Assembly: GCA_009739215.1 (NCBI GenBank)
Contig: VSJF01000001.1
Location: forward strand, 1,860,001-1,924,000
Reading direction: 5' to 3'
Length of the DNA: 64,000 nt
Source: Floccularia luteovirens
Lineage: Eukaryota; Basidiomycota; Agaricomycetes; Agaricales; Squamanitaceae
In this document: positions 1 through 11,271 of the stretch, piece after piece
How positions within the stretch are numbered: position 1 is the first letter of the stretch
Layout: every line of letters begins with the position of its first letter
The notes under the pieces: model-generated
The model's database searches: none
Told to the model about the DNA's origin: nothing
What the model saw: only the letters and a program-made list of their open reading frames with translations
Program-made: the position numbers and the translations under genes

Positions 1-2195
1 GTGATGACTTCCCACACCCTAGAATAAAGCATAAGAATAACATCAAGAGCAAAAATGATGTGCTAGCCATTTGGTCCAACAATGAGAAGATGTTGCTATT
101 CGCTATTCTTAAGTTTCTTGTGAATAAAAAGGTTGGAACTACGCACCCCTGGTTTTACACGGAAACTTAGACTCTTCACAAGCACATCGCCATTTGGTGT
201 CACGATCGGAACATTTTCAAATTGAATATCCTCCGACTCAATGACTTGACCTCGGCCTTGAAGGACTGTATAACAAGGGTATAAGGGACTATTACTTTTT
301 TATATAGATGTCAGTAGAATACTTACTCATAGCATGCTCCTCCGTTCCTGTACTACTAACCAAGGATTTCTCGAATTTTCCATTTTTAACTCCCTTCATT
401 GTATCCAACAGAAGCGAAACTCGCGACGTGTAACCTGCAAGCTCTGACAAGTCCTTGTACGAATACATCACACGCCCAAAAGCATCTGCATATTTAACTG
501 AGTAAATCCCAAGAACTGACTGATTCATCACTAACCTGATGACGAAAGTAGGAGTCTTCTGTTTGTAACGAATCCTTTTGTCGATGTGATCAACAAAATA
601 TTCAGAGAAAGATATAGACAAAACACCTTCAGTACGACCCCCAAGATCCAGTATAGCAACACCAGGGAACTTAACGAAAACTGGAATTGCACACAAAACA
701 AGCTAAAAAGGTCCGGGTGAGTTTAACCATTAGTCTAATTGCAACTACTCACCCCAAAACTTCCCCATAACCATTTGATGATCCCTTCCTCCACGCAACC
801 GAACAGCCACCTACGGCTCAACACCCTGTTCTCATGTTTGATCACAGTAGCATATTCTCTTTCAATCAACATCTTTTCGGTCTGTTCTCCGCCAAGGAAA
901 GCCACTTCTTCCGCAAATTCAACAAGTCGGGAGTGGGTATGTCGCAACGAACCTGATAATTGTGCTGACAATGCTGTATACATACCGAAGGGTGGTGTCA
1001 TGTAACGTACTTCAATTCTCGGTCAGAAAATAGCTTCAATACTAGGTGCATTGACTCACATAATACAGCTGTTGATTGTACCAAGAGAGTCAAACACATT
1101 AATCCCTCAGCGCCCACATTCTGAGATAGCTGGTAGTTGTATAGTATCACATCCAGAACGGGTTTAGCTAGATTTGAGTAAATTGCCGCCAGATGGGTGG
1201 AAAAGCGTTGTATGTCGTGGGTGATCATCCTAATTGAAGTTAATAATTCTGAAGAAAAACAAGAGAGGATGGTATTCTCAACTGATCAGGATTCTTTATT
1301 CTGTCGTCTAGATTCGCTGTGATATTGTTCGGTTGAAGTATTCAATAACCAGTATCCGAAAATTCTCACAGAGTTTATAGTAAACTTTGCCATCTGGCCC
1401 CTCATTCTCTTCACCAAGGTATTGCTTCATGACCTCCTCCGTTAACCGAGTGCGATATGCCATTGCAAGCTTGTTCTGCACGTAGCTCAACCAACTGTTA
1501 GTCCAAGTCGCTGGGACAGCAACCAGCAGCCATTTGAGAATATTCCAGAAAAATGAGACGGGTTCTGCGCGGACAAGGCTGGCAACGATTCTATGAGGTT
1601 GTTAGGATATGAATTTGATTGACAAGAAAGCAGGGGAAAGTATGCTAAATCATACAGATCAAACTTTGAAACTCACTTGCCGTCTAGAGCAGCAACATAC
1701 AAAGATATAGCAGTCCGAAATATGAGGAGGCTAGAATGCATGAGAAGTAACAATGCCTCTTTCGATCGGACGCTTGGGATGACTATGCGTAGGATTGAGG
1801 ATAGTCGTTTATAAAATAAAGCATCGACCTGATATAATTTCAGGTCTGTTAATGAAATTAGACGAAAGAATGATGTAACAGGACATTACAGCGACTCGAG
1901 CGGGCTTAGTGGTATTGGTATCGGTATCGGTATTTTTCCTACTCTTGGTGGATGAAGTCGAGCGATCTCCTGATAGACCCTTGTATGTCCCAACTAAAAC
2001 ATAAAGTACGAATCCGATATTCAAAAGACGCTGAATCAACGGCCGATGAGACACATAGTATTGAGAAACTTGAGACAACTGCTTCTTGAAAGTGGCAGAC
2101 CTCAAAGTTGAAAGAGCTGCCATTGACAGCCTGGAGGTGGAAAAAACGAAGAGGAAGAACAGCCAGCTGTACGTACCGGCAAGAAGGCTTGACAT
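1..2195 (-). CDS. Peroxisomal ABC half-transporter, ABCD family (Pxa1/Pxa2, ALDP-like), 3' part outside the window
   Basis: ABCD half-transporters import very-long-chain acyl-CoAs into peroxisomes. Exon 1 (1890-2195) encodes 102 residues including an N-terminal membrane segment. Later exons carry the ABCD transmembrane domain: [47 protein letters not shown], then the [13 protein letters not shown] helix (the EAA-like motif). The last exons start the ATPase domain, with LLIVGPNG and CGKSS forming Walker A. The gene leaves the window at position 1, so the Walker B and signature regions are not seen. At least eight short introns are needed. The intron at 19-67 has GC-AG ends and splits Walker A between Gly and Cys. 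The ATG at 2195 is the first in frame with the family-like N-terminus. Whether this is the Pxa1 or the Pxa2 paralogue cannot be decided here. Confidence 0.88.
19..67 (-). other. GC-AG intron inside the ABCD Walker A motif
   Basis: Reading GPN-G(68)|GG(18-17)-TGT restores GPNGCGKSS, the exact ABCD Walker A. The 49-nt intron then starts with GC (67-66) and ends with AG (20-19). No GT donor nearby keeps the frame. This rests on frame and motif, not on transcript data. Confidence 0.7.
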
Positions 2196-2231
2196 GTGAA
2201 ATTGGTGTTGATGACATTTTATTACGTAAAG

Positions 2232-3379
2232 CTACATTCTTCCATTTATTCTTGCGTTCTGCACCCATTCAACCACCTCGTCCCAACCATTTACCCGCCA
2301 CAAGGGTGTGTTCTCTGCAACTTCTAACTTCTCATCTTTCCAGAACTCATAGCCCCCACAATTCTTCAATCGTATTTCATAAGTCATATCTTCTCTTGCA
2401 TCATTGAGGCCGGATACCCTCCGGTTCCATTCATAGTTGCCAAAAAGTAGGACTGGTGTAGGTTTCGAACTGTTTACACACTGCAGCGCATTTTCAGCAG
2501 AGTCGTCAATCAAAAAACGCGCTTTCAGCTCTTGACAAACCTGAAATACAAATAATGTATAGAAGCTTTTTCCGTCCAGTTTAATCACGTACTTGTGCTT
2601 TGTTCAATTTTGTCACGACCTCATGACCAGTTTTGTTAGCATCCTGGAATTGGCCGGTGCATATGATTTGATCAAAGATGCCTAACGAATAGTACCAGTG
2701 AATATTAAGATCATACAAAAAAAAATACTCGTACTTGCCTGGAAAGTTACTTTCCACCCATTTCCAGGAGTCGTCTGCTTCATCTCGAGACCTTGCAGTA
2801 ACCACTATCAGTCTGTAGCCCATCTCACGCAATTTTTTTACGCCTTCTCTCGCTCCTAGTACTGGTTCGGCCTCATAAAGCATTCTAGTCGCATAAAATT
2901 GATTGACTTTTTCAAAGGTCTCTTCAAGTGATCCCCAAAATGGATTCTATGGATTACAAATAATATAAGTTAACCATGAAAAGTTCCGGTCGTCCGAAGT
3001 TCAGAAACCTTCCAATAATAATAATCTACTCAAGTAAGAATCCGGCAGTAGGAAGTATAAGAATAAAGCTCACAGTAGAAATCTGCTATGGTCATATTGG
3101 TGCCAAATTGTGCGTTGTGCCCTGCAAAATTGTGGCATCAGTAGATCAGATGACACTAGACAAAAAAAACATTGTACAGTTGGCTACCAGTTCGTTTGAT
3201 TTGCTCAAGACATCGTCGAGATCAACAGCAACCACAGGTTGAACAGATGACTGCAAGAGCGATGTGGGATCCTCTGCTTGCAGTTTTCCCGTGTTTCTCT
3301 CTAAAGACAAAGTCGCAGATTGGTTGAGATGATCACCCAGTGAGGGCTCTAATTGGAGGGCAGAGGCAGCAATTGACAT
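2232..3379 (-). CDS. HAD-fold hydrolase, 5'-nucleotidase-like, function unassigned
   Basis: This is a cytosolic HAD-superfamily protein. Motif I is VAVDLDDVLS, with the nucleophile and acid/base Asp as DxD. Motif II is the Thr in LIVVTARSRDEAD. Motif IV is FLIDDSAENA. The cap region carries a tyrosine run followed by WKNPFWG. Five exons rebuild about 310 residues. One exon is only 17 nt (3009-3025), and the intron at 2682-2738 has GC-AG ends with a strong AG|GCAAGT donor. The upstream in-frame TTG at 3451 is not a likely start, so the ATG at 3379 (MSIAASALQ) is chosen. The protein ends at 2232 after VVEWVQNARINGRM. The substrate is unknown. It lies 36 bp from the start of the ABCD gene, in the same orientation. 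Confidence 0.82.
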
Positions 3380-3576
3380 CCTAACGAACGAACTTGATCC
3401 CCGATCAAAGGTAGGGCTACGGTATTTAACTTCCAGATTATCGGAAATCAATCATGATGGTAAAGCATCATTGCTATTTACAGCATAATATACATTCGGA
3501 ACGACTTCTCAACAAAGGGCGCAAACGTAATTCAGACCACACGGCGGGACTAAATATTCATTGCTGAGCCGCTAAC

Positions 3577-4260
3577 TCAGATTATAATAACATGATGACA
3601 CACCTTTCCAGTTTTGACATCATAAATCCAGCCAGTAATGACGGTTCCTTGAACGAGAGATTTGGTGTCTTTTAAAAACTGAATGTCTTCCTTGACACTC
3701 TTTTCCAAGTCTTTAAATTCAAGAAAATCGATTCCATCCACTGTCTTATGAAGTAAATCATTGTCTGGTTCCTGTTGCCTGACAATTTTGCAGAGTCCTT
3801 CGGTTGTAAAGGTCACCATGCCACAATCAGTGTGGCGGAATATTGCGATTTCATTCGTCTGCAACAAACGCTGAGAAATGATGATGCTGCGCATCGAATC
3901 TTTTCTGATATGGGAAATATTTCAGGTCATAATTTCGTAAAGTGAGTGGACCTCACTCACGCCATTCCACCGGCATTCCTAATGACGTGGCATTGACCTA
4001 AGTCGAAACCCAATTGCCTGAGGGGCCTACGTAAAATATTAGATTCTGTCGTATCGCATTGTCCGAGAAATTCTCACTCGACACGAGCGTCCATGCATGT
4101 AACTGCAATATTATCAGATGTTATCGATTAATCTGGCCGAATCACGGATCTGCAGCGTACCGATGATAAGCTTTTTGGCAGGAGGCAACCTTAGGTCGCC
4201 TTGAGTGAATGTCTTTGCATAACTTTCCCCCCCTGCTTCAAATGTAGAGTGGCAATCCAT
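3577..4260 (-). CDS. Beta-class carbonic anhydrase-like protein
   Basis: Beta carbonic anhydrases interconvert CO2 and bicarbonate at a zinc held by two Cys and one His. The start is MDCHSTFEAGGESYAK at 4260, followed by GDLRLPPAKKLII. The next exons read TCMDARV (first zinc Cys plus the catalytic Asp-Arg pair), LGFDLGQCHVIRNAGGM, SIIISQRLL and IAIFRHTDCGM (zinc His and second Cys). At least five short exons give about 200 residues, the usual size. The C-terminus reads VITGWIYDVKTGK and then either VCHHVIII-stop at 3577 or a spliced alternative, so the last few residues are uncertain. It is divergent from the Tip20-like gene, with 245 bp between the two starts. Confidence 0.85.
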
Positions 4261-4505
4261 GAGAAAGGAACGGTTGGAGTGCAAGATGTGGGATGGGCCA
4301 TATTTATATTGGGATAAGCCAAGGGAAGATGATTGCGCAATACGAGGGATACATATACCCGGGTGTATTGTCTACTTTCCACGGCTTTTCAAAAGGAATC
4401 AAAACGAGTGGACAGTGGCGTTTACATATAATTAGACCTGGGTGATTACGTAATGGTCTGAATAAAGTTTAAGAGTCAGTACTACTAGCACTCCCAACTT
4501 TTGCA
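4261..4505. promoter_or_regulatory. Shared intergenic region between carbonic anhydrase and Tip20-like gene
   Basis: These are 245 bp between two divergent start codons. A TATTTATA-like stretch lies near 4300 and a GGATAAG (GATA-type) site just downstream of it. Both are simple motif sightings. Confidence 0.4.
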
Positions 4506-7496
4506 ATGGCTTTAACTGTTCTACTTGCTCAACCTGATGCTACACTATCAAACACGACAACCTCAAACCATCTAGACGACAGGTTTAAAACTATCGACGA
4601 TCTTGATGAATTGGAGTCTTTAGTGCTCAACGTGCAACAGCGGCATGAAGAGTTGAGATCGGGTGTGCGTTATTACTCTTTGACATGTTTTCACCAATAT
4701 GAAGCAGCATGTGCTAGTTCAGCTTTCTCACTCGTTGCAGCAAATCAACACTATAATATCCAACACACGTGCATCAGCCGAGGACAATCTTAATACAGCA
4801 CAAGAATTGTCTCTTCATAGACATTCGCTCGCAGATGACCTTTCGGAACTGTCCAGTGAACTTACTTCAAGCTTATCCGATGATGGAACCAAACCTACCT
4901 TGCTTGAGGACTTGGAAACTCTGCACAGAAACTTGAAAGAACTAGAGAGCGTAAAAGGATATGTGCAGGTCATTCAACACGCATTGCTTCTTCGGTGCGT
5001 CACATGCCCCTAGTTTGAACAAGGTGCAAATGAATTAAGATGTTTTAGGGAGTCTGCGATTGGAGATATTCGTTCTACACAATCTATTAGCGTGGATTCT
5101 GTTGCTCATTATAGATTACTCAAGGAGTTCGTTGAGAAGATTTCCGTAACTAGTTCAAAGGCATCAGAAAACGGCAATGGAACCCTGCATTTAGTTGAAT
5201 TCTTGAAGAAACTACAAAGTAATACATGGAAGGATATGAGAAACGTTGTAGAGGGGTAAGTTTTTATTCTGATACATTTTTACAACTCATTCAAGTCACT
5301 TCTCCCTCAACAAGCTCGCTCTTGAGCTCAGCAGAGAAACTTGGATGGCCCATGCCAATAGAATATGTTTCCATATCGTCAGACGATCGCAAAGCATTTG
5401 AAAGCGCGCTCCTCAACCTTACCCGTTTGCAAACAATGTAAGCTCAAGGTTACACTCTTATTCGTGTCTTCTCTCATGCCTCTTTAGTGGCGAGAAAATG
5501 GTGGATAGCGCGATAGATCCCGTAAATAATGGTCTTTATGCTGTTCAAGCTCTAGTGCAGCCCATTTCATTACGCTTCAAGTATCATTTTGAAGGTACCA
5601 GACAAACGAATAGGCTTGATAAGGCAAGAAGATTAGATTGTTATTTTTAATAGATATTGTTCCCAACTATATCCTAGCCCGAATGGTACTTCACACATAT
5701 CTTGAATGCGACCCACGAGCACCGTAACTTCCTAGAGACAGTGATTCAAGGGCTATTATCTTCTACAGATTACAAGAACATAAATGCATGGGTGAGGTAT
5801 TTGTTTGATTTTTCGCTGGACAGTCTTCCTAACTTCGAACATAGAGAGAATTTGTGCTACACCTATTACCTATTTTATCACGGAAACTTCTGAAAACGAT
5901 TCCTTCAATACTCCAAAAGCCCTCTTTGCTCGCCCATACCATCTATCAGGCGTTGTCTTTTGATGCAGCATTACTGGAACAAGATTACAGTTTGCAAGGA
6001 ACTACTGCCGGTCGAGGCGAAAACAATTGGAGTGGCATAAGTGATATCATACTGGGAAATAAGGATTGGTTTGAATCTTGGCTATCAGGCGAAAAGGAGT
6101 GTGCGTATCAGTAATTCATCCTTTTGCAGTTTTTGATATTTTGTTTTCCAGTTATACTGAACCAGTACCGTGAGGCCATTGATGCACCTGATGCATGGTT
6201 AATTTCGGAAGAAGAGGATGATTCTGGGGCAAGCACTCGTGACCTCAAAGCCACAAATTCAGCACGCAGAATCAAAAGTTTCATGGAGCAGGTTACTGGT
6301 AGGCGTGATTGTATGCTTGTTAAAACAACAATTCTTAGTATTTTGGTCAAGATCGCTACGCACTACTTCCCCAAGCTGCCCAGCGTATCCAGTTTTTGAC
6401 ATCTATTCAACTCCCAGTCTTGGACTCATACCACAGCCGGATTGTATCATCCTTGGAAGCATATGAAACATTATCTTCGGCATTTGTTCGCGCGGTTCCT
6501 GGAGCACTTACAGTGAACTTAGGCGGCAAAGAAGAAGGTGGGGTGAATGTCGACACGCGGCGTTTGACGCATGGTGTTGACGGCGTTCAGCGCTTATGTA
6601 AAGCACTGTTGAGCGCAGTGTATACTAAGGCGTCTCTAAGTGGCTGGGGTGATGAACTTGTGAGTTGTCATCCTACAGATGTCGTATTCATGATTAATAA
6701 CACTGCTATTCTTTCAGTTTTTCGTCGAATTATGGGCAGATATCAATAATGATGCTGTTCTACGTGAAAAAGCAAGATTGAACACGCTTTTGCCCAATCC
6801 CGCCGTTTCGAATAACACAACCGGGTCGTCAGAAACCATCTTCGAAGCCCTCATATCCAAGTATAAACAACTTGTCACTCGGGCAGAAGATATGATTGTG
6901 CAACAAGTGTGCGGAGAGGTCGAGGGTGTTCTGAAATCTCACCTAAGCGCATCGTAAGTCAAATCGTGCTTATGCGATAACGGAATCACTGAAAGTAAAA
7001 TATTTGTAGGAATCCACCTTCTACAGACAGCATTTCCATCTCGCAAACCTTGATAGCTCCAATTGCACTTCTCTCTTCACATTTAACCCAACTTCGACAT
7101 ACGCTTTCGGAACCTATGTTTACTTCACTATATAGGCGCACCTCGACTCGCATCGCAGAACATATTCTACAACGACAAATCATGTACCGCGGTCACTTTG
7201 ATTTGGAAACAGGCAAAGTCATACATGCAGAATGCGAATTGTGGGTAGAATCCTGTCTAAACCAAGTGGGAAATCGTGGAGGGAGACAAAGGGCTGAATC
7301 GCCATGGAGTAAACTATTAGAAGCAGGAAGGCTTGTGGGTTTGCAAGGTGATGCTTGGAAGCATATTCTCGAATTAACTTTTGGAAACCATACCGAGGAA
7401 GAATGGGAGCAAGCAATTGTGGAATGTACAGGTTTTAACGAATTCAGCCGGAAAGATGTGATCCATATTTTGAGACGCAGATCCGATTGCTTATAA
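4506..7496 (+). CDS. Tip20/RINT1 family subunit of the Dsl1 (NRZ) ER tethering complex
   Basis: Tip20/RINT1 works with Dsl1/ZW10 and Sec39/NBAS to tether Golgi-derived COPI vesicles to the ER. The N-terminus is coiled coil (DDLDELESLVLNVQQRHEEL, then QLSHSLQQINTIISN). The RINT1 domain follows with LGWPMPIEY, KPEWYFTHILN, LAHTIYQALSFDAALL, NNWSGISDIILG, KDWFESWLSGEKE, APDAWLI, IQLPVLDSYHSRI and the C-terminal FNEFSRKDVIHILRRR. About ten exons give roughly 800 residues. The intron at 5624-5677 needs a GC donor (AAG|GCAAGA) to join DK to PEWYFT. Small introns disrupt the long frame throughout, but every junction I checked restores family sequence. The start at 4506 is the first ATG of the coiled-coil frame. 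Confidence 0.88.
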
Positions 7497-7691
7497 CAAT
7501 ACGGTCCTTTTTATGTCCTGTGTAGCATCGGAAGTTTTTGTTACATCGTCATATATACCTACCTACTATCATCACTTTTTAACAGTGCCAGATGGTGTTC
7601 AGAAAATATGCCGTGAAAAAGAGATTACATATACCAGTGGAAAGCAATTTGACTTCAAATAGATACATGGCCCAGTAAAATCAGAATTAAC

Positions 7692-10138
7692 CTACATAAC
7701 ACGCAGAGTCCAGCCATGAAGGCCTCCATCTGCCGCTGCCGCTGCTTGGGCTGCTGCAATCCAGCCTGTCTCAATGGTACCACCTGCCCCATTTGGCTGA
7801 CCTGCAATGCCACCTAGGTCCATGGTTTGAAAGACATTTTCACAGGCAATTGTGCGACCCGAATGATAACCCACACCATCAGAAGCTCTGATAAATAGCA
7901 ATGGAAGACTTCGACCTGCGATAGATGGGGGAGGCATTTGAGGAGGCGCGCCCGACGACGGTCTACCCTCGTGTGGGGTACCATCTGGTGTGTGGTGATT
8001 GCTTCCGGAACCGTCAGCATTTACAGGTAGGGCATCATCCTCAAGAGCCTTGATGACATCTGCTAGAGGAGGCATTTCAACGATGACAATGGTATGGAGG
8101 GGTCCAGACGCTAGGTATCGTGGCGGACCTGCTGAATTTGGCGATCCTGCAGATGTTTCGGAAGGTCCTCCACCATCCATTGCGCCTGGAATCGGTTGAA
8201 CGAAGGGTGAGATAGTCGTCAAGGGGCCTGGAGGGGTCGCTTGATAGACTCGAAGTTGTAGAGGACCGAGGTTACCAAGATATATATCCAGTGGAGTCTG
8301 GGTCCGTGTTTTTGGATTGTCATAGAAAAAGTTGGACACTGTCAATTCGATAGTATTGCTCGAAGGTCTGTAGACTGGGGCGGTAAACAACGTAGGGAAA
8401 GGTGTTATTGGAATTTCTGGTATATTGTTATTTTGTCCAAATGCATCGAAAAAGGTGTATTGGAATTTTGCTTTGAATAAAGTGCATCAGATGACCAGAA
8501 TCATTGACAAATTCTTCTGACTCACAAATTCCAACAATGGTCCAACAAAGGTAATCATCAACTTCGTCAGAGATGACGCGAAGACCATCTTTGACTTCAT
8601 CACGAACACGGGGAGATTGGAAGATCAGAGCGTGAGTTCCTGCCTGTGTGGACATTCCGGGTGCAGGAGGGGCAACAACGCCCGGAGTGCCAGGAATGGG
8701 ACCTGCAGCGGAGAGGTAATGACGTGAACCATCAGGGTTCACACGCTGAAGCGCAATCTTTTGCATTTGACTAACAGGGCCCCCATCATCGGCGGAGACC
8801 CTACCCTTGTCAACTTTTCGAATCACGAGGGGGGACGTGGATATGCCCGAGTGAGTGTCAGAAAGAACAATTTCGCACCCATATGTAACGGGTTGGGGTC
8901 CTGCTAGGGGTATAAATGAGTGTGAGAATCGAAAAGACACTTGTTCTCATCACATGATACCTACCAACGGGGGGCGACTCTGTTGGACGTCGCACAACGT
9001 TAACATTGAATGCAGACCATGCAACGTTGCTTGCACAAAGTTGGGTGTGGTCGATTGTCATGTACTTTGTACGGACGGTTTGGGAATTGATGCGATTGAA
9101 CAAAGACACGGGTCCACCAGCAAGAATACACGACGATATGTTGCGTGTTTTTGCGGTTTTTTTCGAAGGTTTTGAGATTATAGTGACAGGGGCAGAATCA
9201 AATGAAGCCCAAACGCGACCGTTGGGTGGTTCGCCACCTTCTGGAGTTAGTGAAGGGGGTGGAGGCTCAGCTATATCAAGAGATAGCTGAAAGCTTTTAG
9301 CTTTGGCTGTTCCTGTGACATGCAAGAACTTGAAACTTGCGGTCATATTGTTATCAAGGGGTGCCTTTTGCTCAAATGAGCGTTCTCCACTTTCTGAAAC
9401 AACAGCCATGGAAAGTTGTTGTGCGCGCATATGCCAAACAGGACCCTCGATATGAACTACTGGTGGAGGACACAAAAACCTCTTTTCACTGCCATAGGAC
9501 TTTTGCGCAACAGCAGCGTGTAAACAGATGACGGTCGTCATGGGCATTACACGAGCAGGATCGTGAGAGACGTGTTCGCGTACAATGCGTCGAATTTTGT
9601 TGTGAGGATCATCTGAATCTGTATCATCCAACTTGCGTTTACCATTAGAAGTCTGAACCCTCCAAATCAGCTCTCGACGCGATTGCAGAGGAAAGAAACA
9701 TATATGAAGCAGACCTGAGCCATAATTGACGTACTAGCCTCACGAGGAGTTAGCAACATATTTGTGGAAGTATTCCAAGGCTGAAGCTGGCCATTTGCAG
9801 GGTGGCTGTTTGAGGTTGAGGCTAGAATGGACTGCAAGGAAGCATTGGGGTCAGCAGTTGAAAGAGCTGGCGAAGAAGCCGACGCGCTTGGAGGCGGGGG
9901 CGTATGGGGACTATTCAATGAAGTAGAGAGAGGAGAAGGAAGCTTATTTGAAGAAACCTATAGCGTGTCGAGAATTGAATTACTAGATGCAAGACAAGAA
10001 ATAAGGGTGTTTTACAAGCAAATTTACATTTTGTAAAGCTGGGGTTACGGAACGAGATGGATTGCTTGAAGAATCGGTGGCTAGAGCAGCCATCTGAAGA
10101 TGGTGGTTTAGAAAGAAAGGATCCTGGGCCAAAGACAT
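7692..10138 (-). CDS. CSL-type transcription factor (RBP-J/Su(H)/Lag-1 family; fungal Cbf11/Cbf12-like)
   Basis: CSL proteins bind GTGGGAA-like sites; in fungi, which lack Notch, they act as ordinary nuclear regulators. The first exon encodes MSLAQDPFFLNHHLQMAAL from the ATG at 10138. A Pro/Ser-rich linker follows. The Rel-like DNA-binding part reads VICLHAAVAQKSYGSEKRF-LCPPPVV, which is the CSL hallmark. The beta-trefoil domain carries ISKPSKKTAKTRN, CILAGGPVSLFNRINSQTV and CASNVAWSAFNVNVV. The C-terminal IPT/TIG part (about the last 200 residues) includes NFFYDNPKTRTQTPLDIYLG and ends HGWTLRVM. At least five exons give about 700 residues. Ala/Gln and Gly/Pro-rich inserts in the C-terminal third are typical of fungal CSL proteins. 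Confidence 0.92.
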
Positions 10139-10375
10139 TATAGGCGTGAGAGCCAAGGTCTCACGACGATGAGTGGGAAAACACGGTCAGTTTCCGTCAC
10201 ACAGCCTTCCTTTTAATCCCACTGTCCCCCAGTTCCATCCTTCTGGGGTCCGTCTCAGCTTATCTCATCATCTCTTTCTCTAATCCCTCTCCTCGCTCTC
10301 GTACCAACACTCGATACAGTCTCTCGTCGTCAACTACCTCTTCTCCTTCCATCCCGTTGAATATATGCGGCGTTT
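10139..10375. other. Upstream region of the CSL gene with a CT-rich tract
   Basis: No gene is supported here. Positions 10200-10350 are pyrimidine-rich on the plus strand (repeated ctctc and tcctc runs), so purine-rich on the CSL coding strand. No clear TATA element was seen. Confidence 0.4.
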
Positions 10376-10831
10376 CTACATGTTATGTATTCTTAGTATC
10401 TTGTTTATCATGAATATCTCTTGTAATATACCGAATGACAATATCCCAAGTTTATCCTCGCCTTTTATGGTCTCGCTCATCTTTTCTTCCCCTTGTTGTC
10501 CAAATATTGCCGCAGTAAATGTGGATTGCGCTGTGTCATCACCGTAACCTAGCAAGTCCTCCATTTGTCTCTCTTCATCGTCATTTGTCTCACGCAACCA
10601 CCCCCACTCCGCACTACTTCCGAATCCCAATAATGATGCTGGAAAGAAACTCGAAAGACTGAAGGGGTCCTCCTTTTCTGACCTCAAACTCGGCGTTTGT
10701 ACTTTCGTGGAACTCTCCACATATTTCGTATTTTTGAGCTGAATCTGATTTTGTGACAATGTCCTAGGAAGGCTGGTTGTCCTGAGTTCTGCAATTGCCT
10801 GAGGTGCAGACTTGGATCTTGGGATAGACAT
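10376..10831 (-). CDS. Small unknown protein, 151 residues
   Basis: I do not recognise this gene. A single open frame runs from the ATG at 10831 to 10376. The N-terminal half is basic and Ser/Thr-rich (SIPRSKSAPQAIAEL). The middle looks ordered and protein-like: DPFSLSSFFPASLLGFG and then EWGWLRETNDDEERQMEDLL. The last 25 residues (FGILQEIFMINKILRIHNM) look less natural, and a missed intron could replace them. It has no signal peptide or membrane segment. It lies upstream of the CSL gene in the same orientation. It could also be a chance ORF. Confidence 0.45.
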   Translation of the reverse strand: MSIPRSKSAPQAIAELRTTSLPRTLSQNQIQLKNTKYVESSTKVQTPSLRSEKEDPFSLSSFFPASLLGFGSSAEWGWLRETNDDEERQMEDLLGYGDDTAQSTFTAAIFGQQGEEKMSETIKGEDKLGILSFGILQEIFMINKILRIHNM

Positions 10832-11271
10832 TGGAGTGGGCGTTCGTGATGTGTTGTCAATCGCACTCCAGCCCTTTTAACAACACGGCGTAAAGCAAAA
10901 TCCACTTTACTCAGGGTGTTTATAGATATGCTATTCTTGTTTCGAATCTCCGCGTGATTACGGTAAAAAATGCTGGGCACTGACTGATCAGGAGCGTCTA
11001 CTCCTAGTACATATACTCGAGTATAGGCTGTGCGCACTGAGTATCTTATATAACGACGAGTGGTATACAGAAAAGAAAAGAGGTGCATCAACAAAGCTAC
11101 ATGAGTATAAATGGCAGTGTTCGAGAAAACTATTATAATGGCGCATATAGAATGTTCAATGTTAAAAAATTAATTACCCGAGTCCAATTGATTGATATAA
11201 AAATGTTCAAAACCACCTCGTTAAAAAAGACGTGACACATCAGCAGAAGAGTGCTCATCCTCATTGCACAG
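10832..11271. other. Intergenic, nothing recognised
   Basis: These 440 bp lie between the end of the DUF4203-type gene and the small ORF start. They are AT-rich with no supported ORF, RNA gene or repeat. Confidence 0.5.

Noticed and set aside
2108..2407. 99-codon plus-strand ORF
   Set aside because: Antisense to exons of the ABCD and HAD-fold genes, whose protein motifs are clear.
7692..8390. Treating this ORF as a separate gene
   Set aside because: It is the C-terminal exon region of the CSL gene; IPT/TIG sequence continues from the upstream exon.
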